Source of the DNA: Oscillospiraceae bacterium | GTDB taxonomy: Bacteria > Bacillota > Clostridia > Oscillospirales > Oscillospiraceae | Assembly (NCBI GenBank): GCA_017522015.1 | Contig: JAFXAW010000037.1 | Span: forward strand, 1 to 47,224 | Length of the DNA stretch: 47,224 bases | Reading direction: 5' to 3' | Part shown: one piece after another, positions 23,463 to 31,242 of the stretch | How positions within the stretch are numbered: position 1 is the stretch's first letter | How the letters are laid out: every line of letters starts with the position of its first letter | Program-made: the position numbers and the translations under genes | The notes under the pieces: model-generated | Database searches by the model: none | The model's input: the letters and a program-made list of their open reading frames with translations, nothing else | What the model was told of the DNA's origin: nothing

Positions 23463-23777
23463 TCAGGCATTGATCGCTTCGATCTTGACCTGGGTGTAGG
23501 GCTGACGATGACCCTGTGTGCGGCGATAGCCCTTTTTCGGCTTCATCTTGTACACACGGACCTTCTTGCCCTTGCCGTTCTTCACGACGCTCGCGGTGAC
23601 GGTAGCACCTTCGAGGACGGGCGTGCCGAACTTGCTGCCCGCTTCGTCGATCACGGCGAGAACCTGATCGAAAGTGACGTTCTCTCCGGCCTCAACGCCC
23701 AGCTTCTCAATAAAGAGGACGTCTCCCTCGGAAACACGGTACTGCTTGCCGCCGGTTACGATGATCGCATTTTTCAT
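23463..23777 (-). CDS. rplU: 50S ribosomal protein L21
   Basis: A 104-residue protein: [20 protein letters not shown], then FDQVLAVID and the basic C-terminus [20 protein letters not shown]. It binds 23S rRNA in the large subunit. I chose ATG at 23777; a GTG four codons upstream (23789) is a weaker alternative because the AGGTG ribosome site overlaps it. It is the first gene of rplU-rpmA, with a strong promoter and a structured leader. Confidence 0.97.
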   Translation of the reverse strand: MKNAIIVTGGKQYRVSEGDVLFIEKLGVEAGENVTFDQVLAVIDEAGSKFGTPVLEGATVTASVVKNGKGKKVRVYKMKPKKGYRRTQGHRQPYTQVKIEAINA

Positions 23778-23862
23778 CTTCTGTTGCACCTGCCTTCCTT
23801 TTTGCAGACTCGCTCTTGGGGCGTGAGGACATAGCTCAACTTAAAGCCCTTTCAATGCGGCT
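23778..23862 (-). ncRNA. Structured rplU 5' leader (candidate L21 leader)
   Basis: Between the promoter and rplU, the minus strand begins CGAGCCGCATTGAAAGGGC and contains a hairpin: GGGC...TGAG / CTCA...GCCC, with CTATGTC as terminal loop (about 23818-23850). Firmicutes rplU mRNAs commonly carry an autoregulatory L21 leader in this place. The position and CCGCA-GAAAGGG element fit, but I could not compare it with a covariance model. Confidence 0.55.
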
Positions 23863-23867
23863 CGATA

Positions 23868-23896
23868 AGTTTACCATACGCAAATTGCCTTGTCAA
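23868..23896 (-). promoter_or_regulatory. Promoter of rplU-rpmA
   Basis: A perfect -35 TTGACA (23891-23896), 17-bp spacer and TAAACT (23868-23873) on the minus strand. Confidence 0.85.
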
Positions 23897-23942
23897 CTGT
23901 TTTTTCTTGAAAAATCAAGCTTTTTCGTATATAACGACGCAC

Positions 23943-24815
23943 TTACTCTCCGCGTTTGAACAGCTTTGCAAAGAACTCAATAATCGCCTGAAACACGTTC
24001 TTCACCGTCTGCACAAAACCGCCGAACTTTTCCTGCACCTCTGCGATGCGTTTGATCGTATCCTGCGCCGACTGCACCTTCTCCTTCAGTTCCTCAACGC
24101 TCATTTTTTCAAAGGATCTGCAAAGCGAAATGAGTTTTTCAACCTGCTCATCCGTGATTACCACGCCATATTCTTCAGCAAGACTTCGGATCTCCGCACG
24201 GATTTCATCATCCGTCATATTCTGCGTCTCTGTCAGCAGTTCCTTGAGCGCGTTGACGATTTCGACGGCATCGTATTTGCCGATCTCCTCGGCAAGCTCT
24301 GCGGTGATGACCAGTTCCTGCGTTCCGATGATCTTTGCCACATCGTCCAGCGTCTCGCCGGAGAGGTCCTCATAGGCCTTGAAGATGCCGGTCAGGCCGG
24401 CCGTGCCGGACACCGCCCAGGGTGCTGCCACGATCACTTTTGCATCCGTAATGCCCGCCGTTGCCAGCGCATTGACGTACATCTCTCTGCTGCACCAGGT
24501 GATGTTTTCCGTGCTGACCTCCAGCCCACTGCCCTCGGGCAGCAGTTCAATGAATACGCAGGAGATTGAGCGGGTTCCGATCTTGTCGCTGCTTATCAGG
24601 CCGTCCAGATACTGCCGCTCCTCCGCATTTGTCACGATCAGCTCCTGTGTACTGCCGCGCGAGATGCCAAAGCATTCATATACGCTCTCGCGCTGTTCAT
24701 CCGTTAAATCCGCGCCGATCACGGCTCTCGAGCTGCCTGCATCCAGCGCAGAGGCGCCGCCAAATCCGGCGAGCAATGCAAGCGCGAGGAGCGCGGAGAA
24801 AATTCTTTTTTTCAT
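23943..24815 (-). CDS. DUF1002 secreted protein
   Basis: A 290-residue protein with an N-terminal signal peptide (MKKRIFSALLALALLAGFGG, Ala-rich cleavage region near residue 22). It has the DUF1002 pattern: VIGADLTDEQRESVYECFGI, VTNAEERQYLDGL, SCVFIELL, ENITWCSREMYVNALATAGI and VIVAAPWAVSGTAGLTGIF. An amphipathic helical part follows (about 190-285, charged and Lys/Glu-rich), ending QAIIEFFAKLFKRGE. Function is unknown; it is common in Gram-positive spore-formers. ATG at 24815 follows AAGGAGG with 9 nt spacing. A possible promoter, TTTACA-N18-TATATA, lies upstream near 24855-24885. Confidence 0.9.
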   Translation of the reverse strand: MKKRIFSALLALALLAGFGGASALDAGSSRAVIGADLTDEQRESVYECFGISRGSTQELIVTNAEERQYLDGLISSDKIGTRSISCVFIELLPEGSGLEVSTENITWCSREMYVNALATAGITDAKVIVAAPWAVSGTAGLTGIFKAYEDLSGETLDDVAKIIGTQELVITAELAEEIGKYDAVEIVNALKELLTETQNMTDDEIRAEIRSLAEEYGVVITDEQVEKLISLCRSFEKMSVEELKEKVQSAQDTIKRIAEVQEKFGGFVQTVKNVFQAIIEFFAKLFKRGE

Positions 24816-24973
24816 TTGATTACGCCTCCTTTTCATGCGTGTGGGCTTACTATATATAGCAATCGCATACAATTTGTAAACGATTTTCTGTCGAGCAAAA
24901 ATTTTTAATCTTTATTCGTATGTTTACACAAAAGGATTTTATGCTCATGTCCACATTTTTACACATTCAGCAC

Positions 24974-25002
24974 TTGCATTCTTAGTTTTCATCTTGTATA
25001 AT
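24974..25002 (+). promoter_or_regulatory. Promoter of the glycine-riboswitch transcript
   Basis: TTGCAT (24974-24979), 17-bp spacer and a perfect TATAAT (24997-25002). Transcription would begin near 25009, just before the first aptamer. Confidence 0.85.
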
Positions 25003-25024
25003 GAATGCAATTTCATACAAAAGA

Positions 25025-25200
25025 TCAGTGGATCTTCGCAGGAGAAAGGGATATCCCTTGCCGAAGGAGCAATACTCTCAGGTGCCGCCGTAAGGCGGCG
25101 GGGACTGTGAAGGGATGATATTCTGGAGACACCCATTCAGTTGGGGGCCGAAGGGGCAAGGCGCAAAGCGCCAAATCTCTCAGGCAAAAGGACAGAAAGC
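25025..25200 (+). ncRNA. Tandem glycine riboswitch
   Basis: Two glycine aptamers lie in series. The first has GCAGGAGAAAGGG, the core CCGAAGGAGCAA, ACTCTCAGG and a long GC-rich P3b arm (GCCGCC-gtaa-GGCGGC), ending GGGACTG near 25107. The second has CTGGAGAC, CCGAAGGGGCAA, a GGCGC-aaa-GCGCC arm and CTCTCAGGCAAAAGGACAG (to about 25196). These are the conserved cores of the gcvT-type glycine riboswitch. It controls the downstream AGCS symporter through the hairpin at 25244-25274. Whether glycine turns the gene on or off cannot be decided without folding. Confidence 0.94.
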
Positions 25201-25243
25201 AAGTTTTTACCGCGCGGCGGAGCGCGGCTTGATTCTGTTTATC

Positions 25244-25274
25244 TCCGGGACGATTATTGCCCCGGATATTTTTG
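25244..25274 (+). terminator. Expression-platform terminator of the glycine riboswitch
   Basis: TCCGGG (25244-25249) pairs with CCCGGA (25261-25266), followed by TATTTTTG. It sits between the second aptamer and the symporter ribosome site. A second GC-rich hairpin, CCGCGC / GCGCGG near 25210-25227, may be the competing structure. Confidence 0.65.
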
Positions 25275-25312
25275 TATGTGAACCCAATTTTGTAAAAGGA
25301 GTGAATGCAATC

Positions 25313-26737
25313 ATGTGGGACAAGGTTGCAGCAATCAACGGCGCGATTAACAACGTAGTATGGGGTATTCCGGTATTGATCCTCATCGTCGGTACGGGTA
25401 TTTTCCTCTCCTGCTGGAACCGCTTCGTGCAGGTTCGTAAGTTTGGCTACGCGATGCGCAACACCATCGGCAAGGTCTTCAAAAAGTCTTCCGCCGGCAA
25501 GGGCGAAGTCACGCCGTTCCAGGCCGTGACCACCGCGCTGGCTGCCACCGTCGGCACCGGTAACATCTCCGGTATCATCGCCGCGGTCACCCTCGGCGGC
25601 CCCGGCGCCATTTTCTGGCTGTGGATCACCGCCATCTTCGGCATGTGCACGAAGTTCGCTGAGGTTGTGCTGTCCATCCGTTTCCGTGAGCGCAACAAGA
25701 ACGGCGACTGGGTCGGCGGCCCGATGTACTACATCAAGAACGGCCTCGGAAAGAACTGGAACTGGCTCGCCATCATCTTCTGCATCTTCGGCGCGCTGGC
25801 AGCTTTCGGCATCGGCAACGCCACGCAGGTCGCCAACATCTGCGACGCGATTGACACGGCTGTCTTTGCCTTTAACCCCAACTTCGCCGGCACCACCGCC
25901 CTGCACTGGGTCATTGGTATTGTCATTGCCATCGTCTGCGCCGTCACCCTCATCGGCGGCATCAAGCGTCTCGGCCAGGTCACCGAAAAACTCGTGCCCC
26001 TCATGTCTGCCATTTTCATCATCTCCTGCCTGATCGTTATCTTCGGCAACATCAGCGTCATCGGCAAGGTCTTCGGCGCCATCTTCAAGTATGCCTTCAC
26101 CCCCAACGCCGTCATCGGCGGTACGGTCGGTGCAGCCATCAAGACCTGCATCACATGGGGCGTCAAGCGCGGCGTGTTCTCCAACGAGGCCGGCCTCGGC
26201 TCTGCTCCGATTGCCCACGCTGCCAGCTCTGAGTCCAACCCTGTCAAGCAGGGCCTCTACGGCATCTTTGAAGTGTTCATGGACACCATCGTCATCTGCA
26301 CCCTGACCGGCGTCACCATCCTCACCGCTTTCTACAACGGCGGCATCAATTGGGAATACGGTGTCAAGGGCGGCAACGTGATCATCTCCAACGCTTTCGG
26401 CACCATCTTCGGCAATAAGGTTGGCGCAATCATCGTGGCTGTGGCGATCACCTTCTTCGCGCTGTCCACCATTCTCAGCTGGGCACTTTACGGTTCCCGC
26501 TGCTGCGAATTCATTTTCAAGTCCACCAAGTGCATCACCCCCTATTACATCATCTTCCTCGTCATCGTGTTCGTCGGCAGCCAGATCGGTTCCGGCCTTG
26601 CCTGGGACATTGCGGACACCCTCAACGGTCTGATGGCCATCCCGAACCTCGTTGGTGTGCTCCTCCTGTCCGGCGTAGTCGTCAAGCTGACAAAGGAACA
26701 TTTCGCCAACATCAAAGGAGAACGTCTCAAAGACTAA
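25313..26737 (+). CDS. Alanine/glycine:cation symporter (AGCS family)
   Basis: A 474-residue protein with about 11 TM helices. AGCS hallmarks include IVGTGIFLSCWNRFVQVRKF, TALAATVGTGNISGIIAAVT, GGPGAIFWLWITAIFGMCTK, GGPMYYIKNGLG, GVFSNEAGLGSAPIAHAAS and the final KLTKEHFANIKG. It takes up alanine or glycine with Na+. ATG at 25313 follows AAAAGGAG at about 11 nt. The upstream tandem glycine riboswitch points to glycine as a main substrate or signal. Codon use is strongly biased to GGC, ATC, AAG and ACC, which suggests high expression. Confidence 0.95.
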   Translation: MWDKVAAINGAINNVVWGIPVLILIVGTGIFLSCWNRFVQVRKFGYAMRNTIGKVFKKSSAGKGEVTPFQAVTTALAATVGTGNISGIIAAVTLGGPGAIFWLWITAIFGMCTKFAEVVLSIRFRERNKNGDWVGGPMYYIKNGLGKNWNWLAIIFCIFGALAAFGIGNATQVANICDAIDTAVFAFNPNFAGTTALHWVIGIVIAIVCAVTLIGGIKRLGQVTEKLVPLMSAIFIISCLIVIFGNISVIGKVFGAIFKYAFTPNAVIGGTVGAAIKTCITWGVKRGVFSNEAGLGSAPIAHAASSESNPVKQGLYGIFEVFMDTIVICTLTGVTILTAFYNGGINWEYGVKGGNVIISNAFGTIFGNKVGAIIVAVAITFFALSTILSWALYGSRCCEFIFKSTKCITPYYIIFLVIVFVGSQIGSGLAWDIADTLNGLMAIPNLVGVLLLSGVVVKLTKEHFANIKGERLKD

Positions 26738-26765
26738 TCCACATTCACCCAAACAACACAAAAAG

Positions 26766-26795
26766 ACCCCGGGCTAGATATCCCGGGTTCTTTTC
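26766..26795 (+). terminator. Terminator of the AGCS symporter gene
   Basis: CCCGGG (26768-26773) / CCCGGG (26782-26787) with an 8-nt loop, followed by TTCTTTTC. Confidence 0.75.
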
Positions 26796-26810
26796 ATTTT
26801 GTTGTCAGTC

Positions 26811-26852
26811 CCGCGATCTGTTTGACGCTGCGTCAAACAGATCGCGGCTGTA
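26811..26852. terminator. Long perfect hairpin between convergent AGCS and transketolase genes
   Basis: A perfect 17-bp stem (26811-26827 pairs with 26831-26847; arms begin CCGCGATCTG and end CAGATCGCGG) has a 3-nt loop. CTGTATTTTC follows on the plus strand. It lies 14 bp past the transketolase stop and probably acts as a bidirectional terminator. Confidence 0.7.
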
Positions 26853-26860
26853 TTTTCAAT

Positions 26861-27796
26861 TTATTTCTTCTTGCTGAGTGCCTTGCGCACGGCAACAGCA
26901 ACGCCCTCGGCGTCAATGCCGTACTTTGCAAGCAGCTGCGCATAGGGGCCGGACTCGGTAAACACATCCTGAATGCCGACAAACTGCATCGGCACGGGCA
27001 CACCCGCATCGGCAAGCGCTTCCGCAACCGCGCTGCCAAGGCCGCCGTAGATTGAATGCTCCTCTGCGCTGACGATGCAGCCGGTCTCCTCCGCGCAGCG
27101 GACGAGCAGCTCACGGTCGATGGGCTTGATGGAGAGCATATCCACGACGCGAACAGAGATCCCCTCTTCCGCCAGCTTCTCCGCAGCCTCCAGCGCCTTA
27201 TGCACCAGAATGCCGCAGGCCACAACGGTCACATCCGTGCCGTCGCGCACAATCTTACCCTTGCCGGGCTCGAAAACCTCGTCCTCGCTGTAGAGGTCGG
27301 GGTATACGTCACGGCTCAGGCGAAGATACACGGGGCCCTCCAGCTCCGCTGCAACGCGCGTCAGCGCTTTGGAAGAAGCCGTATCGGAAGGCACGAGCAC
27401 ACGCATATTGGGCAGCGTGCGCATCACCGCGATGTCCTCACAGGCGTGATGCGTCGAGCCGTCAAACGCGTCCGACATGCCGCAGTACGCGCCGCCGAAC
27501 TTGACGTTCAGATTGCCGTAGCACACCTGGCCGCGCGCGGAAATCAGGCCCAGCGTTGTGAGGAACACAGCAAAGGTGTTCACGAAGGGGATCATCCCGC
27601 AGCTTGCCATACCCGCCGCCGTGGCGACCATGTTGCTCTCGGCAATGCCCATGTTGAAGAAGCGCTCCGGATAGGCTTTGCCGAACATACCGCTCTTGGT
27701 GGAGCCGGAAAGGTCAGCATCCAGCACAAGGATCTTGTCATTGTCCTTTGCCAGCTCGACCAGCGCCTCACCGTAAACTTCACGAATTGCTTTCAT
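26861..27796 (-). CDS. Transketolase, C-terminal (pyrimidine-binding) subunit
   Basis: A 311-residue protein equal to the PYR and C-terminal domains of transketolase: LDADLSGSTKSGMFGKAYPERFFNMGIAESNMVATAAG, with the catalytic Glu in GIAESN, then CYGNLNVKFGG and HACEDIAVMRTLPNM. It pairs with the N-terminal subunit encoded just upstream to form the active enzyme. This moves two-carbon units between sugar phosphates in the pentose phosphate pathway. The start codon overlaps the upstream stop (ATGA). Split transketolases are common in clostridia and archaea. Confidence 0.95.
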   Translation of the reverse strand: MKAIREVYGEALVELAKDNDKILVLDADLSGSTKSGMFGKAYPERFFNMGIAESNMVATAAGMASCGMIPFVNTFAVFLTTLGLISARGQVCYGNLNVKFGGAYCGMSDAFDGSTHHACEDIAVMRTLPNMRVLVPSDTASSKALTRVAAELEGPVYLRLSRDVYPDLYSEDEVFEPGKGKIVRDGTDVTVVACGILVHKALEAAEKLAEEGISVRVVDMLSIKPIDRELLVRCAEETGCIVSAEEHSIYGGLGSAVAEALADAGVPVPMQFVGIQDVFTESGPYAQLLAKYGIDAEGVAVAVRKALSKKK

Positions 27797-28620
27797 TCCG
27801 CTGCACCTCCCAGCTCTTTCATCGCGGCAGCAAAGCTCTCCGCGTCGATGGCCTTGCCGTGCCATGCGGCTTTGCCCTCCATGAAGGAAACGCCCTTGCC
27901 CTTGACCGTCTTGGCAAGGATGACGCTCGGCCCGTTCACGTAGGCTTCCGCCGCGTCCATGGCTGCGTCGAGCGCCGCAATATCATGCCCGCCGCATTCA
28001 ATCACGTTCCAGCCGAAGGCTGCCCATTTCGCCGCAAGATCGCCCAGCGGCATAACTTCGTCGTTCGTGCCGTCAAGCTGTACGCCGTTCCAGTCCACAA
28101 TCGCGCAAAGATTGTTCAGGCCAAACTTCGGCGCAGACATCGCGGCCTCCCATATGCAGCCCTCATCGAGCTCACCGTCGCCGAGAATCGCCCAAACGCG
28201 GCTGGTGTGCCCCTGCGCACGAAGCGCAATGGCCATGCCCTGCGCCGCGGAAAGGCCGAGGCCAAGCGGGCCCGCCGGAATCTCAACGCCGGGTGTGTGG
28301 ACGCTCGGGTGTCCCTGCAGCAGGCTGTCAATCCGCCGCAGGCTGCCCATGCAATCAGCGGGCAGGAATCCCTTTTCAATCAGGTTGCGATAGAGCATCG
28401 GAGCGGCATGTCCCTTGGACAGCACCAGACGATCTCTTGCCGGGTCATCCGGCCGCTGCAGGTTCATGCGCTCCTGCATCAGCAGCGTCATGATCTCGCA
28501 GACAGAGAGGCTTCCGCCGGGATGTCCGGACTGGATTCCGTGAATGGCAGTGAGCACGTCCACACGGAACTTGCGGCACAGCTCCTCCAGCTCGCTTACG
28601 CGCGCATTGGTAATAGACAT
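27793..28620 (-). CDS. Transketolase, N-terminal (thiamine-pyrophosphate-binding) subunit
   Basis: A 275-residue protein with SGHPGGSLSVCEIMTLL, DRLVLSKGHAAPMLYRNL, PLGLGLSAAQGMAIALR and the TPP motif WAILGDGELDEGCIWEAAMSA, ending before ASKTVKGKGV-type residues (ILAKTVKGKGVSFMEG). These match the first half of transketolase. ATG at 28620 follows AAGGAG with 10 nt spacing. It is 64 bp downstream of the phosphofructokinase gene, so the three genes form one minus-strand operon. Confidence 0.95.
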   Translation of the reverse strand: MSITNARVSELEELCRKFRVDVLTAIHGIQSGHPGGSLSVCEIMTLLMQERMNLQRPDDPARDRLVLSKGHAAPMLYRNLIEKGFLPADCMGSLRRIDSLLQGHPSVHTPGVEIPAGPLGLGLSAAQGMAIALRAQGHTSRVWAILGDGELDEGCIWEAAMSAPKFGLNNLCAIVDWNGVQLDGTNDEVMPLGDLAAKWAAFGWNVIECGGHDIAALDAAMDAAEAYVNGPSVILAKTVKGKGVSFMEGKAAWHGKAIDAESFAAAMKELGGAAE

Positions 28621-28684
28621 CAGTTCTTAACTCCTTTTTCTATGTTACGGGGCAGGCAATTTTTGATCTGCCATCCCGTGAAGC

Positions 28685-29935
28685 TCATTTTGCAAGCACT
28701 TTCTTCAGTCGTGCATAACGCGGCAGAGACTGCTCCGTTACGCGCTCCGGCTCGCCCTGAATCAGCGGCAGAGCGTAACGGAAGAACTCCTCCGTCACAA
28801 AGCAGCCGTCCGGCGTGATCCACTCCAGCGGCACTTTCTTCTCATAGTTTGCAACCGCGTTGAGGGGCAGAAGCTTCGTCTCGCAGACGTATTCGCCGCC
28901 GACCTCTTTGCGCTCAAAGGCAACCATCTTGCCGGTCTCGCCCGCGATGGCGGCCTTCACCGCCGCTTCGCCGGCCATATATGCCTCTTTCACATCCGTC
29001 TCAGAGGCGAGATGCGCGCCGCAGCGCTGCAGCAGGCTCAGCTCGATGCCGCGAACCTTCGCGCCGGTGCGCTGTTTGATTCCGTTTGCAAGCTGTGTGG
29101 CCAGTCCGCCGAGCTGCGCGTGGCCGAAGGCGTCCTTCTCTTTTGCGAGATCGGAGCCGTACTCCGAGATAAAACGTCCCTCCGCATCGTGGATACCCTC
29201 AGACACCGCGATCATCACGCTGCCCTTTTCTTTATAGAGCTGCTCAACCTTCTCATAAAACTGCTCCAGATCAAAATCGACCTCGGGCAGATAGACCAGA
29301 TCCGGACCGCTGCCGAAAGGCACACCGAGCGCAGCGCTTCCGGCAAGCCAGCCGGCATGACGGCCCATGATCTCGATAACCGTAACCTGACCCTTATCGT
29401 AGACGCAGGCGTCCCGCGCAATCTCCATGCAGGAGGTCGCAATATATTTCGCCGCGCTGCCGAAGCCCGGGCAGTGATCCGTTCCGGCAAGGTCGTTGTC
29501 AATCGTCTTGGGCACGCCCATTACGCGGCATTCGTAGCCGACCTTCTCCATATAACGGCTGATCTTCTCGCAGGTATCCATGGAGTCGTTGCCGCCGTTA
29601 TAGAAGAAATAGCGCACATCGTACTTCTTGAAAATCTCCAGAATCCGCTTATAATCCGTGTCGTCCTCGTCGGGATCCGCGATCTTATAGCGCACGGAGC
29701 CGAGCGCGGATGCCGGTGTGTTCATCAGCAGGCTCAGTTCATAATCATCCTCCTGACCCATGTCGAAGAGGCGATCGTCGAGCACGCCGCGGATGCCATG
29801 CTCCGCGCCGAGCACGCGGGTGATCTGCTCGCTGTCAAGCGCAGTACGGAACACACCGTAGGCGCTGGCGTTGATCACCGCGGTCGGACCGCCGGACTGG
29901 CCAAAAATACACGCACCTTTTAACTGTTTCTCCAT
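28685..29935 (-). CDS. 6-phosphofructokinase, pyrophosphate-dependent type
   Basis: A 416-residue PFK-family protein. Two sites separate ATP from PPi enzymes: here GGNDS has Asp where ATP-PFKs have Gly (GGDGS), and PKTIDND has Lys where ATP-PFKs have Gly (PGTIDND). Both point to PPi as phosphoryl donor. The catalytic TIDND Asp is present, as are FGSAAKYIA and IEIMGRHAGWLAG. It is longer than ATP-PFK (about 320 residues), as PPi enzymes often are. The GGN-D form, with Asn replacing the metal-binding Asp of GGDD, is notable. Start MEKQLKGACIFGQSGG (29935) follows GTGGGGGA with 5 nt spacing. The operon continues into transketolase. Confidence 0.88.
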   Translation of the reverse strand: MEKQLKGACIFGQSGGPTAVINASAYGVFRTALDSEQITRVLGAEHGIRGVLDDRLFDMGQEDDYELSLLMNTPASALGSVRYKIADPDEDDTDYKRILEIFKKYDVRYFFYNGGNDSMDTCEKISRYMEKVGYECRVMGVPKTIDNDLAGTDHCPGFGSAAKYIATSCMEIARDACVYDKGQVTVIEIMGRHAGWLAGSAALGVPFGSGPDLVYLPEVDFDLEQFYEKVEQLYKEKGSVMIAVSEGIHDAEGRFISEYGSDLAKEKDAFGHAQLGGLATQLANGIKQRTGAKVRGIELSLLQRCGAHLASETDVKEAYMAGEAAVKAAIAGETGKMVAFERKEVGGEYVCETKLLPLNAVANYEKKVPLEWITPDGCFVTEEFFRYALPLIQGEPERVTEQSLPRYARLKKVLAK

Positions 29936-30087
29936 TTCAATCCCCCACATTATGATGTCTGCACAGCGACCTGATAAAGTATTTTACATGCCTGCAAGGG
30001 CATTTTTATGATACCGTCCATTCTGCAGCGCCGCATTCCCGGCGCGGGCGGCAAGCCAAATCCTGCACAGAAAGGATTTCTTCGGTT

Positions 30088-30115
30088 ATTATACCATATC
30101 CGTTTCAAAATACAA
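30088..30115 (-). promoter_or_regulatory. Promoter of the PFK-transketolase operon
   Basis: TTGTAT (30110-30115), 16-bp spacer and TATAAT (30088-30093) with an extended TGG before it, on the minus strand. The mRNA would carry a leader of about 145 nt with a GC-rich stretch (near 30028-30055) and ATGCC-N6-GGCAT (near 29990-30005). Confidence 0.75.
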
Positions 30116-30156
30116 TCTGCATGCGCGACTTTTCTTTTCACAAAATGCAATTTCTT

Positions 30157-30185
30157 CTTTTGTTTTCCGGAAACTGTGCTATAAT
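30157..30185 (+). promoter_or_regulatory. Promoter of fba
   Basis: A perfect extended -10 element, TGCTATAAT (30177-30185), with only a poor -35 (CTTTTG at 30157-30162). It is divergent from the PFK promoter, with about 40 bp between the two -35 regions. Confidence 0.6.
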
Positions 30186-30247
30186 AGGCGATGATAAGGC
30201 AATACGCAATCAAGCCTATATAATTCTGACAGGAGATGAATGACAGT

Positions 30248-31183
30248 ATGCCTCTCGTAACTTCCAAAGAAATGTTTGAGAAAGCCTACAACGGCGGTTA
30301 CGCCATCGGCGCATTTAACGTCAATAACATGGAGATCATTCAGGGCATCACCGAGGCCGCCAAGGAATGCAACGCCCCGCTGATTCTGCAGGTTTCCAAG
30401 GGCGCACGCAGCTATGCCAACCACACCTATCTCATCAAGCTGGTCGAGGCCGCGATTCAGGACACCGGACTGCCGATTTGCCTGCATCTTGACCATGGCG
30501 ACAGCTTCGAGCTCTGCAAGAGCTGCATCGACGGCGGCTTCACCTCCGTCATGATCGACATGAGCAGCAAGCCCTTCGCCGAGAACATCGCCATCACGCG
30601 GCAGGTCGTGGAATACGCGCATGACCACGGCGTTGTGGTCGAGGCGGAGCTTGGCACCCTCGCGGGCATTGAGGACGAAGTCGTCGTCTCCGCTGAGGAT
30701 TCCTCTTACACCCGTCCGGAGGAGGTTGAGGAATTCGTCTCCAAGACGGGCTGTGACTCTCTGGCGATCGCCATCGGCACCAGCCACGGCGCTTACAAGT
30801 TCAAGCCCGGCACAAAGCCGCAGCTGCGCTTTGACGTTCTGGAAGAGGTTTCCCGTCGCCTGCCCGGCTTCCCCATCGTCCTGCACGGTGCATCCTCCGT
30901 TCCGCAGGATCTCGTGGCCAAAGTCAACGCCTACGGCGGCGAAATGCCCGGCGCTGTCGGTGTTCCGGAGGATCAGCTCCGCAAGGCCGCTTCCCTGTCC
31001 GTGTGCAAGATCAACATTGACTCCGATCTGCGCATCGCCATGACCGCAGCCGTCCGTGAGCATCTTGCCGGCCACCCCGCGGATTTCGATCCGCGCGCCT
31101 ATCTGAAGCCCGCGCGCGCTGCCATCAAGCAGCTCGTCACGCACAAGCTCACCGAGGTGCTCGGCTGTGCTGGAAAGGCCTGA
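30248..31183 (+). CDS. fba: Fructose-bisphosphate aldolase, class II
   Basis: A 311-residue protein with AIGAFNVNNMEIIQGITEAA, the catalytic Asp/His in HLDHGDSFELCK, the second zinc region VVEAELGTLAGIEDEV, AIGTSHGAYKF and VLHGASSVPQDLV, and INIDSDLRIA. It splits fructose 1,6-bisphosphate to DHAP and glyceraldehyde 3-phosphate and can also act on sedoheptulose 1,7-bisphosphate. I chose MPLVTSKEM at 30248; an ATG at 30236 directly abuts the AGGAG ribosome site and is unlikely. It is divergent from the PFK operon. Confidence 0.96.
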   Translation: MPLVTSKEMFEKAYNGGYAIGAFNVNNMEIIQGITEAAKECNAPLILQVSKGARSYANHTYLIKLVEAAIQDTGLPICLHLDHGDSFELCKSCIDGGFTSVMIDMSSKPFAENIAITRQVVEYAHDHGVVVEAELGTLAGIEDEVVVSAEDSSYTRPEEVEEFVSKTGCDSLAIAIGTSHGAYKFKPGTKPQLRFDVLEEVSRRLPGFPIVLHGASSVPQDLVAKVNAYGGEMPGAVGVPEDQLRKAASLSVCKINIDSDLRIAMTAAVREHLAGHPADFDPRAYLKPARAAIKQLVTHKLTEVLGCAGKA

Positions 31184-31207
31184 TTTCCAAAAAATCCGAA
31201 ACAAACG

Positions 31208-31240
31208 CAGCGCCGGTCTTTTTGACCGGCGCTGATTGTT
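31208..31240. terminator. Bidirectional terminator between fba and the SpoIID-like gene
   Basis: A perfect 11-bp stem CAGCGCCGGTC (31208-31218) / GACCGGCGCTG (31224-31234). ATTGTTATT follows on the plus strand; CGTTTGTTT follows on the minus strand. Confidence 0.8.
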
Positions 31241-31242
31241 AT

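Noticed and set aside
23903-23928. Short CTTGA / TCAAG hairpin as terminator of the DUF1002 gene
   Set aside because: The stem is only five pairs and the T run is on the plus strand, the wrong side for that gene.
25025-26761. Very long open frame (578 codons) on the minus strand opposite the AGCS gene
   Set aside because: It is a shadow of the G+C-rich AGCS codons: no ribosome site, low-complexity Asp/Glu/Gly composition, and it runs through the riboswitch.
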